A DNA stretch of 64,000 nucleotides from NCBI RefSeq assembly GCF_003026495.1, contig NZ_PYMA01000002.1, positions 558,001 through 622,000 on the forward strand, written 5' to 3'. The DNA is from Photobacterium sanctipauli (GTDB lineage Bacteria > Pseudomonadota > Gammaproteobacteria > Enterobacterales > Vibrionaceae). The notes under the pieces are model-generated. The model had not been told where the DNA came from. It did no database searches and worked only from the letters and a program-made list of their open reading frames with translations. Positions 54,998 through 64,000 of this stretch are shown here, piece by piece (the stretch's first letter is position 1; each line of letters starts with the position of its first letter). The position numbers were made by a program, and so were the translations under genes.

Positions 54998-55338
54998 CAG
55001 ATAAAGTGTCCTCAAGCATTGAGGGGTTATATATAAAGTTTATACTTTTGACGATTCCTTGGTGCATATTGGTCAGATTGACTATTTTATATGGCTTTGT
55101 GCTGTGTTTGAGTCAATTCTGACCAATTTTGTTTCTAGCCTCCTTTTTGTTTCTGGCTTTTCATATAAGGGCTTTTATCAGTTTTTTTATAATAGTAAGT
55201 GTTGTTTCTCAAGCTTGCTTTTATGCTGATAAAAGTGCTGTCATTTGACTATTAGTCGCAGTATGATGCTTGCCGTTATTTGGGTAGCTATCAATTTTGG
55301 TAGTTACGAAAGTCGTCTAGCATTGTGATCCTTAAACC
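54998..55338. other. Intergenic region after napC
   Basis: Contains a small hairpin (CCTCAA with TTGAGG, 55010-55024) and a larger inverted repeat at 55068-55127: ATTGGTCAGATTGAC and GTCAATTCTGACCAAT with one unpaired base and a 29-base loop, then TTTT. Either could end the nap transcript. The core TGGTCAGATTG is shared with 26181. Confidence 0.6.
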
Positions 55339-56304
55339 ATGAGCAAATCAGTCGCTCCTTCATTTTCATTATCTTATCTTTCCCCCCGTTATTGGCCGAC
55401 ATTATTAATGATTGGCGTAATGTTCCTGTTGAGCTTGTTGCCATATTCGGTGCAGTTTCGCTTAGGGCAGGGGTTGGGAAAATTTTTATTGGGCTTTATG
55501 AAGAAGCGCCGATTTACGATCGAGCGAAACCTTGCGCTGTGTTTTCCTCATTTGAGTGAGCAAGCAAGGGAGCGAATGGCAGAGCAGAACATGGGCAACT
55601 CTGGTTTAGCTTTGTTTGAAACTGGTATGGCTTGGTTTTGGTCTGATGCGAGGGTTAAGCGTCATGTTAAGTATGAAGGTATGGAGCATGTAGAAGCGCT
55701 TGAAAAGCAAGGGAAAGGGGCATTGTTTATTGCCGTTCACTCTTTGAACCTTGAGCTTGGGGCTCGAGCTTTTGGTGTAATGAAGTCTGGTATCGGCGTT
55801 CAGCGTGCCAATAACAACCCTTGCTTTAACTATTTCCAGTGTAAAGGGCGAAGCCGTTCGAACCGTACATTGCTTGACCGTAAAGATGTAAAGGGCATGC
55901 TAAAGGCACTAAAAACGGGCGGTCGAGTTTGGTATGCGCCAGACCATGATTACGGTTTACGCCGTGGTACGTTTGCGCCGTTGTTTGCCGTTGAAAATGC
56001 GTGTACGACTATGGGGACCAGCTTGCTGGTAGATAGCGCTGAATGTGAAGTCGTGCCTTTTGTATTTGTCCGTGATTGTGATTCGGGCCAATATACCGTG
56101 AAGATTTTACCACCCTTGCATGACTTCCCGCGTAATGAGCCTGAAAAAGCGGCAGCATTTATTAATAATGTTGTTGAACAGTCAATCATGGAAGCGCCTG
56201 AACAATATATGTGGCTGCACCGACGTTTCAAAACCCGACCAGAAGGGGAAGCGTCTTTGTATGGCCCCGTACAGGTTAAAGAGGCTGAACCTAAAGTCGC
56301 ATAA
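55339..56304 (+). CDS. Lipid A acyltransferase, LpxL/LpxM family (copy 1)
   Basis: 321 residues. Inner-membrane acyltransferase adding a secondary acyl chain to lipid A. An N-terminal helix (20-40) anchors it; the catalytic H-X4-E is HSLNLE at about residue 137; RKDVKGMLKAL and WYAPDHDYG are also conserved, and the C-terminus has MWLHRRFKTRPEGE. A close paralogue follows 316 bases downstream. Which acyl chain each adds is not decided. Confidence 0.9.
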   Translation: MSKSVAPSFSLSYLSPRYWPTLLMIGVMFLLSLLPYSVQFRLGQGLGKFLLGFMKKRRFTIERNLALCFPHLSEQARERMAEQNMGNSGLALFETGMAWFWSDARVKRHVKYEGMEHVEALEKQGKGALFIAVHSLNLELGARAFGVMKSGIGVQRANNNPCFNYFQCKGRSRSNRTLLDRKDVKGMLKALKTGGRVWYAPDHDYGLRRGTFAPLFAVENACTTMGTSLLVDSAECEVVPFVFVRDCDSGQYTVKILPPLHDFPRNEPEKAAAFINNVVEQSIMEAPEQYMWLHRRFKTRPEGEASLYGPVQVKEAEPKVA

Positions 56305-56313
56305 TCCTTCTCG

Positions 56314-56343
56314 CGCCCTTCACTTCACCCTGAAGGGCGTTTT
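56314..56343 (+). terminator. Terminator after acyltransferase copy 1
   Basis: CGCCCTTCA and TGAAGGGCG around CTTCACCC, then T residues. The copies are therefore separate transcripts. Confidence 0.85.
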
Positions 56344-56620
56344 CATCTCTGCCTATTGTGCTATTGGCCGCAGTATTACTTTTCAAAATAGCTCAGATAT
56401 TCATACCAATATTTGCTATTTAATCAGCATGAAGTGATAGCCATCACTTTCTTAACCATAGCTGAGCAATAAGGTTTCTCCTGTTCACATGCTTGCACCA
56501 AATAAAAACAGGCAATAGAATACGCTGTTCAACATAATCATTAAGCTTGGTTGCATAACCTAGTAGTGGGTTAGGCTGGCTTCAAATAAGCTTCAATGGA
56601 AAAAGAATGGGATAATAACT

Positions 56621-57550
56621 ATGAGCCATGTGACTGCACCTGTTTTTACCAAATCATTGCTACACCCACGCTACTGGGTGACCTTGGCGATGATGGGGTT
56701 AATGTATCTCATGAGTTGGTTACCCTATTTTATTCAATATAGGCTTGGGCAGGTATTCGGCCGTTTGGGCATGCGCGTTGTTAAAAAACGCAAGAAAACG
56801 ATTGAGCGCAACCTTGAACTTTGCTTTCCAGATATGGCAAAAGAAGAGCGTGACGAAATCGTAAAGCAAAATATCGATAATACGGGTTTGGCATTATTCG
56901 AAACCGGGATGGCTTGGTTTTGGCCGGATATTCGTGTTGAACGTCATGTTGACTACGAAGGCTTTGAGCATATTCATGAATTGGAAAAACAGGGCAAGGG
57001 GGTGCTGCTAATTGCCGTTCACTCGTTAAACCTTGAATTGGGTGCCCGTGCATTTGGAATGAAGACACCGGGAGTGGGGGTTTACCGCCCTAATAAGAAC
57101 CCATGTTTTGATTACTTCCAGTTTCATGGCCGTGTACGTTCAAATAAGTACATGATTGATCGTAAAGATGTAAAAGGCATGCTTAGAGCACTGCGTAAAG
57201 GTGAGCGAGTGTGGTACGCTCCCGATCATGATTATGGTCGTCGTCGTTCGGCGTTTGCCCCGTTGTTTGCCGTTGAAAACGCGTGTACAACAACAGGTAC
57301 AAGCTTGCTTGCGGATGCTTCTGACTGCGCATTGGTACCTTTTGCCATGGTGCGTAATAATGAGCACGGTCGTTATACATTGAAAGTATTTCCGCCGCTG
57401 GAAGCATTTCCTAAAAATGATCCAGAAGCTGCCGCCGCTTACGTAAATAAAGCGATTGAGCGTTCAATTATGGAAGCACCAGAGCAATATATGTGGTTAC
57501 ATCGTCGCTTTAAAACGCGTCCTGAAGGCGAGCCATCGTTATACGATTAA
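56621..57550 (+). CDS. Lipid A acyltransferase, LpxL/LpxM family (copy 2)
   Basis: 309 residues, clearly paralogous to copy 1 over the full length (HSLNLELGARAFG, RKDVKGMLRAL, WYAPDHDYG, EQYMWLHRRFKTRPEGE in common). The catalytic H-X4-E is intact. Copy 1 has an extra 15-residue C-terminal tail. Two active paralogues side by side would suit the two secondary acylation steps or a temperature-specific variant (LpxP), by inference. Confidence 0.9.
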   Translation: MSHVTAPVFTKSLLHPRYWVTLAMMGLMYLMSWLPYFIQYRLGQVFGRLGMRVVKKRKKTIERNLELCFPDMAKEERDEIVKQNIDNTGLALFETGMAWFWPDIRVERHVDYEGFEHIHELEKQGKGVLLIAVHSLNLELGARAFGMKTPGVGVYRPNKNPCFDYFQFHGRVRSNKYMIDRKDVKGMLRALRKGERVWYAPDHDYGRRRSAFAPLFAVENACTTTGTSLLADASDCALVPFAMVRNNEHGRYTLKVFPPLEAFPKNDPEAAAAYVNKAIERSIMEAPEQYMWLHRRFKTRPEGEPSLYD

Positions 57551-57577
57551 ACGTAGCTGTCTTTATTAGATACCCTG

Positions 57578-57607
57578 AAAAGCGCTTCTTGATGAAGCGC
57601 TTTTTTT
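57578..57607 (+). terminator. Terminator after acyltransferase copy 2
   Basis: AAAAGCGCTTC and GAAGCGCTTTT, loop TTGAT, then T residues. Confidence 0.92.
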
Positions 57608-57756
57608 GATTGTTACTTCTGCTTAATTGGCTTTCTCGTCTCTGACACATTGTATGCTGTTTCGTCTTATTCGTAAGATACTTCATCGGGCCTTGCGTTG
57701 AATTTATAGCCATCCACGCCTATGTTTTCTGCATATATAAATAATAAAAAGCGAGA

Positions 57757-59145
57757 ATGCGGATGGAAGCTCTATCGAATTTTATCTCTGCAATTAATGG
57801 TTTTGTGTGGGGGGTCCCCATGCTGGTGCTCATTCTTGGGGTCGGGATCTACCTTACCTTGGGATTGAAGCTCATGCCGATTGTAAAAATAAGTGCCGGC
57901 TTCAAGTTGCTCTGGTCGGGCCGTATTCCTGAAAAAGATGAAAAAGCCAAGGGTGAGATTAGTCCATTTAACGCGTTAATGACTTCATTATCTGCGACGA
58001 TAGGTACGGGTAATATTGCCGGTGTTGCCACGGCGATATTCTTAGGTGGGCCTGGTGCTTTATTTTGGATGTGGTGTACCGCACTTGTCGGTATGGCAAC
58101 CAAATTTGCAGAAGCGGTTTGTGCGGTGAAATACCGTGAAACCGACGCTAATGGGAACCATGTTGGTGGCCCAATGTATTACATCAAGAATGGCCTTAGT
58201 AGTAAGTGGGCTTGGCTAGGCACGGCGTTTGCGATTTTCGGCTCGATTGCCGGTTTTGGTATTGGTAATACGGTGCAATCCAATTCGGTCGCGGCTGCGG
58301 TTGAGTCAAGCTTTGGGGTCTCGCCCCTGATGTCCGGGCTTGTGATGATGGTGTTGGTCGGCTTGGTCTTGATGGGGGGCATCAAGCGAATTGCCGATGT
58401 TGCCGGTAAGTTAGTCCCATTGATGGCGACTTTCTATATTGCTTCTGGCCTGATTGTTTTGATCATGAACTTTTCTGAAATACCTGCCGCATTCAGTTTG
58501 ATAGTGACCAGTGCCTTTACGCCAGTTGCCGCACAAGGGGGCTTTGCTGGCGCAGCGGTTTGGGCGGCAATCCGTTTCGGTGTTGCTCGTGGTATTTTTT
58601 CTAACGAGGCCGGCTTAGGTAGTGCACCTATTGCTCACGCAGCTGCTCAGACTAAGAACCCGGTAGCGCAAGGTTTAGTGGCCATGCTAGGTACGTTCAT
58701 CGACACCCTCATTGTATGTAGTATTACCGGTTTGGCGATAATTGTGTCCGGTAGCTGGCAAAGCGGTGAGACGGGCGCGGCATTAACGTCGGCAGCGTTT
58801 GCATCGGCGTTGCCGGGTATTGGCAATTATGTTGTTGCCATTGCTTTATCCATTTTTGCTTTTACCACGATATTGGGTTGGAGCTTCTACAGTGAAAAAT
58901 GTGTCCAGTATTTATTCGGGGTGAAAGCGATAGTGCCATTTCGGGCGTTATGGGTGATAGCCGTTCCGATTGGTGCCACAAGTTCGCTAGAGTTTATTTG
59001 GTTACTGGCTGATACCTTAAATGCCATGATGGCGATACCGAATTTGATCGCCTTGGTGTTGTTAAGCCCGGTGGTGTTTAAGTTGACGAAGGAGTATTTC
59101 ACGTTATTGGCGCAAGAAAAGCTTAACCAATCCGACCAAGATTAA
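57757..59145 (+). CDS. Sodium:alanine/glycine symporter (AGCS family)
   Basis: 462 residues, about eleven membrane helices. Family motifs: SLSATIGTGNIAGVATA near residue 78, GPMYYIKNGLSSKW, and RGIFSNEAGLGSAPIAHAAA. Imports alanine or glycine with sodium. ATG at 57757 or 57763; monocistronic. Confidence 0.93.
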   Translation: MRMEALSNFISAINGFVWGVPMLVLILGVGIYLTLGLKLMPIVKISAGFKLLWSGRIPEKDEKAKGEISPFNALMTSLSATIGTGNIAGVATAIFLGGPGALFWMWCTALVGMATKFAEAVCAVKYRETDANGNHVGGPMYYIKNGLSSKWAWLGTAFAIFGSIAGFGIGNTVQSNSVAAAVESSFGVSPLMSGLVMMVLVGLVLMGGIKRIADVAGKLVPLMATFYIASGLIVLIMNFSEIPAAFSLIVTSAFTPVAAQGGFAGAAVWAAIRFGVARGIFSNEAGLGSAPIAHAAAQTKNPVAQGLVAMLGTFIDTLIVCSITGLAIIVSGSWQSGETGAALTSAAFASALPGIGNYVVAIALSIFAFTTILGWSFYSEKCVQYLFGVKAIVPFRALWVIAVPIGATSSLEFIWLLADTLNAMMAIPNLIALVLLSPVVFKLTKEYFTLLAQEKLNQSDQD

Positions 59146-59183
59146 CTGTCGTAACTGAATAGAATAATCGAGCCATCTACTAC

Positions 59184-59210
59184 AAGCCTGCTTATTGAGC
59201 AGGCTTTTTT
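59184..59210 (+). terminator. Terminator after the AGCS gene
   Basis: AAGCCTGCT and AGCAGGCTT, loop TATTG, then T residues. Confidence 0.92.
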
Positions 59211-59446
59211 CCTTCCTGTTGTCATATCTCGATATTAGCGCCAACGGCTAAATGAAATTCGAGTTTTCTTTAATGGATAAGCTTGCTTGAAAGCAATTCA
59301 ATGATCGTTCACGAAACAGTGATTTAGCGCGTTTTTCTAAATGACTAAATTTTCATACATAGACGTAAAATTCCGTTTGCACATTGTTGATATGCGACTA
59401 ATCTCATATCTGAGTCGTTTATTTAACACAAAAAGGAATAACCCGT

Positions 59447-62400
59447 ATGGCTGACATTAAAAACCCTGATGGAACAAAGAACTACGAAGCTGGAACCGAA
59501 AGCGAGGACTTTATTGTTGGTAGTGACGAAAAGGACCTTGTAACAGCAGGTGACGGTGATGACATCGTACTTGGTGGTGATGGTGATGATCAGCTATACG
59601 GTGAGTCTGGCGATGATGTGTTAGAAGGTGATGCCGGTGATGACATTATTGCGGGTGGAGAGGGCGACGATGCGATATCTGGCGGTGAGGGTAACGACTC
59701 GATTTTTGCCGATAGCGGGGATGATTTAGTCGAGGCCGGTGCGGGTGACGATACCGTCTACGGTGGTGAAGGCAGCGATAGCATTCAGGCTGGCAGTGGC
59801 AACGACACCGTCTATGCTGGCGAGGGTGACGACGTTATACGCGGCGACTCTGGTAATAATGAGCTCTATGGTGAAGCGGGCGACGATAAAATTAATGCTG
59901 GTGATAATGCATCATCTCTGTACGGCGGTGATGGCAATGACCAACTTACTGGCTCAAATGAAAATGACACCCTAAGCGGCGGTGAAGGTAACGATATCCT
60001 TTCGGGCAAAGCTGGGGACGATAATCTGGAAGGTGGAGCTGGCAACGACCAGTTGATGGGCGGTGCAGGTAACGACACCTTACTCGGTGGCGAAGGTAAC
60101 GATACGCTAGTGGGCGGTGAAGGTGCTGACCATCTAGCAGGTGGTGCAGGTGATGACAAAATCACCGATGAAGGCGGCGATACCGTTTTAGGTGAGGCAG
60201 GAAACGATACCTTGGTGGCGGCGGATTCCGGCAGCCATCAGATTTACGGTGGCGAAGGTGACGATACCCTAGTCGGTAGTGATGCTAGCGACACCCTTTA
60301 TGGCGGTGAAGATAATGACACCATTACCGGTGGCGGCGGCGATGATACGCTATTTGCCGGAGAAGGGAATGACAATGTCGAGGCTGGCGCAGGTAATGAC
60401 ACGGTTTTTGCCGGTACTGGCGATGATGTGATCAGCACGGGTGATGGTGCGGATACCGTATATGGTGAGTCTGGTGCTAACCAGATTAATACTGGTGCGG
60501 GAGATGACCAAGTTTACGGTGGCGTCGATGGCGATACCATTATTACCGGTGAAGGTAATGATACCGTCTATGCCGGCGATGGTGATGACAGTGTCGACGG
60601 TGGCGCTGGGAATGATCAGCTTGATGGTGGTGCTGGTGCGGATAATTTAGTTGGTGGTGCAGGTGATGATGTGCTGCTTGGTGGTGATGGTGATGACACT
60701 TTGACTGGCGGTGAAGGCACTGACTTCCTAGCCGGTGGCGAAGGCAACGATACCATTACCGGTGACGGTGATGATGTGCTGTTGGGTGAAGGTGGTGATG
60801 ACACTCTTATTGCAGCGGCCCAAGGCAGTGATCAGGTTTATGGCGGAGAAGGTAACGATACCTTAATCGGTAGTGATGCCAATGATGCCATGTACGGTGG
60901 GGCTGATGACGACCAACTAACTGGTGGTGGCGGTGATGACCACTTAGAAGGTGGTGCCGGCCGAGATCGTATCACAGGTGGTACTGGTGCCGATGTTCTA
61001 TTAGGCGGGGCTGGCAATGATAGCCTGTCAGGCGGCGATGGTGACGATAAACTCTTTGGTGGTGAAGGCGATGATTTGCTAGAGGGTGGTGCAGGTAACG
61101 ACGAAATTCATGCAGAGTCGGGCAGTAATACCATTAATGCCGGCGAGGGGGATGATAGCGTATTTGGTGCTGCTGGCGATGACACTATCGACGGTGGTGC
61201 AGGCAACGATAGTCTCCAAGGTTTTGCTGGTAACGACACAATCCGTGGTGGTGAGGGTAACGATGTTATCCAGGGTGGCGAAGGCAATGATGTTCTGTCT
61301 GGCGAGGCTGGTGACGACACCTTAATCGCAGGTACTGGAGATGACATCCTCGACGGTGGAGCAGGCAACGATACAATTTATGCCGAATCCGGCTCGAACC
61401 AGATTGACGCTGGTGAAGGCGACGACGAAGTTTATGGCGGTACGGGTGACGATACTATCGATGCCGGTGATGGCCATGACAAGGTCTTCGCGGGAGAAGG
61501 CGACGATGTGATCAATGCTGGTAGCGGGGATGACTTTGTCGACGCGGGTGATGGTGACGACATCATAACCGGTGGTGATGGCAATGATGTGCTGTTTGGC
61601 GGTGCGGGTAATGACCGTATTACGGGTGGTCAGGGAAGTGACTTCCTCGCGGGTGGCGCGGGTAACGACCATTTAACTGACAGCGGTGGAGACGTTCTGC
61701 TTGGTGAGGAAGGCGACGATACCATGGTTGCAGCGGCCACGGGTAGCCATAACATCTATGGCGGTTCGGGTAACGATACCCTGATTGGTAGTGATGCTAG
61801 CGACACCCTATATGGCGGGGCTGATGACGATACCATCACAGGTGGTGGAGGCGATGACGTACTGTTCGCTGGAGAAGGCAACGATAAAATTGATGCCGGA
61901 GCAGGTAATGACACCGTGTACGGCGAAGCAGGTAATAACACCATTGATTTAGGCGAGGGGAACAACACCCTTTATGGCGGCTCGGGCAATGACACTGCGG
62001 TCGCGGGTTCTGGCGATGACCTGATGTATGGCGGCGAAGGGGACGACAACCTATCTGGTGGTGCTGGCAACGACCAACTGGAAGGTGGCGCAGGCAACGA
62101 TACCCTTGCTGGCGGTGAAGGGAACGACTTGCTAATCGGTGGCGAGGGTGATGACACCCTACTCGGCGGCGAGGGTGATGATAAGTTATTTGGCGGCGAG
62201 GGTAATGACCACTTAGAAGGTGGCGCTGGCAACGATGAAATACACGGCGAGTTAGGTGATAACACAATCTTGGCCGGAGAAGGCGATGACGTTGTCTTCG
62301 GTGGTACGGGGAACGACACCATCGATGGTGGTGAAGGCAATGATCACCTAGAAGGCGGCGCTGGTAATGATGCGATTACAGGCGGTGCTGGCAACGACTA

Positions 62401-64000
62401 TATCGATGGTGGCGAGGGTGATGACAAGCTGTCAGGCGGTGCTGGCGATGACACCATAGTCACAGGTCTAGGTGATGACAAAGTGGATGCTGGTGACGGA
62501 AACGATGCGATTTATGCCGAAGGGGGCACGAACCAAATCGATGCGGGTGCTGGCGACGATCAGGTCTATGGCGGTACCGGTGATGACACCATTCTCGCTG
62601 GTGAAGGGCACGATACTGTCTACGGCGGTGAAGGTAACGATAATATCGATGGTGGTCAAGGTAACGATGTGCTGTTTGCTGGTGCAGGCGATGATCAGGT
62701 TACGGGTGGCGAAGGCAATGATGAGATCTATGCTGGCGAAGGTAACGACAAGATAGATGCGGGTGCTGGCGACGATACCGTCTACGGCGAAGCCGGAAAT
62801 AACACCATCAATCTGGGTGAAGGTAACAACACCTTGTTTGGCGGCTCAGGCGATGATATTGCCACCGCTGGCAGTGGTGATGATGTGATGCATGGTGGTG
62901 CTGGTAACGATCAATTGAGTGCTGGCGCAGGTAACGACCACGTTGAAGGTGGTGAGGGTGACGATACGATTGACGGCGGTGCTGGTAACGACTTGCTGTT
63001 TGGTGGTACCGGAAATGACACCGTATCTGGCGGCGAGGGCGACGATAAAATCTTCGGCGGCGAAGGTAACGACACCCTAGAAGGCGGTGCGGGCAACGAT
63101 GAAATCCACGGCGAATCGGGTGCGAATACCATTGATGCCGGTGCCGGTGATGACTTCGTGTACGGCGGTATTGATAACGACACGATAACAGCAGGCGAGG
63201 GCAATGACTCCGTCTTTGCTGGTGATGGCGATGATGTGATTGATGCTGGGACGGGCGATGACTTCGTTGACGCTGGGGCAGGTAACGATAGCATTCAAGG
63301 TGGTGCTGGTAATGATGTCCTTTATGGTGGTGCTGGCAACGATAAGATGATCGGCGGAGAAGGCAACGACTTCCTTGCGGGTGGTGAAGGTAACGACTAC
63401 ATGGTTGATGATGGTGGTGATGTGCTGCTCGGTGAAGCAGGTGATGACACCATGATAGCCTCTGACAGTGGTAGCCAACATATCTATGGTGGTGAAGGTA
63501 ACGATACCTTGGTGGGCGGTGCCGGTAACGACACCCTTTATGGCGGTGCCGACAACGATAACATTTCTGGCGGTGCAGGTAATGACACGCTGTTTGCTGG
63601 CTCGGGCGATGACACCATCAACGCTGGCGAAGGCGACGATGTGGTTTATGGTGAAGCTGGTAATAACACCATTGATCTTGGTGAAGGTAACAACACCTTG
63701 TTTGGTGGCTCCGGTGATGACACAGCGACAGCTGGCGCAGGCAATGATCTGATGTACGGCGGTGAAGGTAACGATAACCTTTCTGGTGGTGCTGGTGATG
63801 ACCAACTTGAAGGCGGTGCTGGAAACGATCAGCTGCAAGGTGGAGCCGGTAATGACCTACTATTTGGTGGCGATGGTGACGACAAGCTTTCTGGTGGTGA
63901 AGGCGATGACAAGCTCTTTGCTGGTGAAGGTAATGATTACCTCGAAGGTGGTGCTGGCAACGATGAAATCCACGCTGAAGCAGGTGATAACACCATTCTA
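59447..64000 (+). CDS. Giant RTX calcium-binding repeat protein (5' part; continues past window)
   Basis: ATG at 59447 with AAGGA nine bases upstream; at least 1518 codons, still open at the window end. After only about 30 residues (MADIKNPDGTKNYEAGTESE) it is a continuous run of nonapeptides GGxGxDxLx/GGxGNDxxx that form calcium-binding beta-rolls. No N-terminal domain, so retention or enzymatic domains, if any, must be C-terminal. RTX proteins of this sort are usually exported by type I secretion in an unfolded state and fold on meeting calcium outside. No secretion genes are in the window. Units such as GEAGNNTIDLGEGNNTLYGG recur regularly. Confidence 0.92.
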   Translation, partial: MADIKNPDGTKNYEAGTESEDFIVGSDEKDLVTAGDGDDIVLGGDGDDQLYGESGDDVLEGDAGDDIIAGGEGDDAISGGEGNDSIFADSGDDLVEAGAGDDTVYGGEGSDSIQAGSGNDTVYAGEGDDVIRGDSGNNELYGEAGDDKINAGDNASSLYGGDGNDQLTGSNENDTLSGGEGNDILSGKAGDDNLEGGAGNDQLMGGAGNDTLLGGEGNDTLVGGEGADHLAGGAGDDKITDEGGDTVLGEAGNDTLVAADSGSHQIYGGEGDDTLVGSDASDTLYGGEDNDTITGGGGDDTLFAGEGNDNVEAGAGNDTVFAGTGDDVISTGDGADTVYGESGANQINTGAGDDQVYGGVDGDTIITGEGNDTVYAGDGDDSVDGGAGNDQLDGGAGADNLVGGAGDDVLLGGDGDDTLTGGEGTDFLAGGEGNDTITGDGDDVLLGEGGDDTLIAAAQGSDQVYGGEGNDTLIGSDANDAMYGGADDDQLTGGGGDDHLEGGAGRDRITGGTGADVLLGGAGNDSLSGGDGDDKLFGGEGDDLLEGGAGNDEIHAESGSNTINAGEGDDSVFGAAGDDTIDGGAGNDSLQGFAGNDTIRGGEGNDVIQGGEGNDVLSGEAGDDTLIAGTGDDILDGGAGNDTIYAESGSNQIDAGEGDDEVYGGTGDDTIDAGDGHDKVFAGEGDDVINAGSGDDFVDAGDGDDIITGGDGNDVLFGGAGNDRITGGQGSDFLAGGAGNDHLTDSGGDVLLGEEGDDTMVAAATGSHNIYGGSGNDTLIGSDASDTLYGGADDDTITGGGGDDVLFAGEGNDKIDAGAGNDTVYGEAGNNTIDLGEGNNTLYGGSGNDTAVAGSGDDLMYGGEGDDNLSGGAGNDQLEGGAGNDTLAGGEGNDLLIGGEGDDTLLGGEGDDKLFGGEGNDHLEGGAGNDEIHGELGDNTILAGEGDDVVFGGTGNDTIDGGEGNDHLEGGAGNDAITGGAGNDYIDGGEGDDKLSGGAGDDTIVTGLGDDKVDAGDGNDAIYAEGGTNQIDAGAGDDQVYGGTGDDTILAGEGHDTVYGGEGNDNIDGGQGNDVLFAGAGDDQVTGGEGNDEIYAGEGNDKIDAGAGDDTVYGEAGNNTINLGEGNNTLFGGSGDDIATAGSGDDVMHGGAGNDQLSAGAGNDHVEGGEGDDTIDGGAGNDLLFGGTGNDTVSGGEGDDKIFGGEGNDTLEGGAGNDEIHGESGANTIDAGAGDDFVYGGIDNDTITAGEGNDSVFAGDGDDVIDAGTGDDFVDAGAGNDSIQGGAGNDVLYGGAGNDKMIGGEGNDFLAGGEGNDYMVDDGGDVLLGEAGDDTMIASDSGSQHIYGGEGNDTLVGGAGNDTLYGGADNDNISGGAGNDTLFAGSGDDTINAGEGDDVVYGEAGNNTIDLGEGNNTLFGGSGDDTATAGAGNDLMYGGEGNDNLSGGAGDDQLEGGAGNDQLQGGAGNDLLFGGDGDDKLSGGEGDDKLFAGEGNDYLEGGAGNDEIHAEAGDNTIL
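61922..64000 (+). repeat. 864-bp higher-order repeat within the RTX gene
   Basis: Two marker words recur at exactly 864-base steps: the block encoding GEAGNNTI at 61922, 62786 and 63650, and that encoding NDEIH at 62231, 63095 and 63959. 864 is 32 nonapeptides (288 residues). Earlier similar blocks (60228, 60820, 61740) are less regular. Confidence 0.9.

Noticed and set aside
59739..63838. Many open frames on both strands in the RTX region, some Pro/Ser-rich
   Set aside because: They are shadows of the 27-base repeat: a periodic GC-rich sequence lacks stops in several frames. None has a ribosome binding site or natural composition.
59500..64000. Regular short repeats that could suggest a CRISPR array
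   Set aside because: The period is 27 bases, without unique spacers, and it encodes RTX nonapeptides.

Overview
The window is a chromosomal segment of a gammaproteobacterium, most likely a member of the Vibrionaceae (Photobacterium, Vibrio, Grimontia or Enterovibrio type). The basis is gene content: kbl-tdh behind a LysR gene, DUF3802 and DUF3334 proteins, an SNT-motif DASS carrier, periplasmic nitrate reductase, NagK, RhlE, YajD and an AGCS alanine carrier. The genus is not decided from the sequence.

Layout. 1-3.7 kb: an RND efflux pump (cut by the window edge) and its lipoprotein adaptor, whose signal peptide is out of frame by one base in a homopolymer. 4-6 kb: a histidine kinase/response regulator pair. 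6.3-11.4 kb: a long-form GAPDH, a PEP-CTERM protein, MalZ and a DUF4174 protein. 11.6-15.6 kb: LysR regulator divergent from kbl-tdh (threonine catabolism), then a VF530 protein.

15.7-22.7 kb: an integrated element of about 7 kb, the accessory part of the window. A large serine recombinase lies at its left end. The element sits inside codon 9 or so of a YbiT-type ABC-F gene. The severed chromosomal start (promoter, leader terminator, TTG start, ISTANITM, then a stop) remains on the left. The element's right end supplies a diverged copy of the same promoter, leader terminator and first codons, so the ABC-F gene is rebuilt. Both copies appear to use non-ATG starts (TTG and ATC). Inside are a second serine recombinase with an HTH tail, three unknown genes, a roughly 1 kb non-coding stretch with strong stem-loops and a minus-strand terminator, a palindromic operator shared by two promoters, and a two-gene cargo (about 304-residue soluble protein plus four-helix membrane protein) with the layout of a RexA/RexB-like phage-exclusion module.

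22.7-44 kb: housekeeping and signalling: ABC-F, YaiI, secreted unknown, DUF3334, glutaredoxin-like, CheX-type response regulator with a diguanylate cyclase, DUF3802, a chemoreceptor, TapT, NagK (carrying a perfect 51-bp in-frame tandem duplication), RhlE, a Gfo/Idh/MocA oxidoreductase, a DASS carrier, SanA, tRNA-Pro(GGG), RNase T2, an H-NS-segment protein and a two-gene ABC exporter. 44-51 kb: a TrfB-like regulator, two Hsp70-like proteins with a DUF2760 partner, YajD and a winged-helix protein. 51.2-55 kb: napE-napA-napB-napC without napD or napF. 55.3-57.6 kb: two tandem LpxL/LpxM-type acyltransferases. 57.8-59.1 kb: AGCS symporter. 59.4 kb to the end: the 5' part of a giant RTX-repeat protein whose DNA has an exact 864-bp higher-order period.
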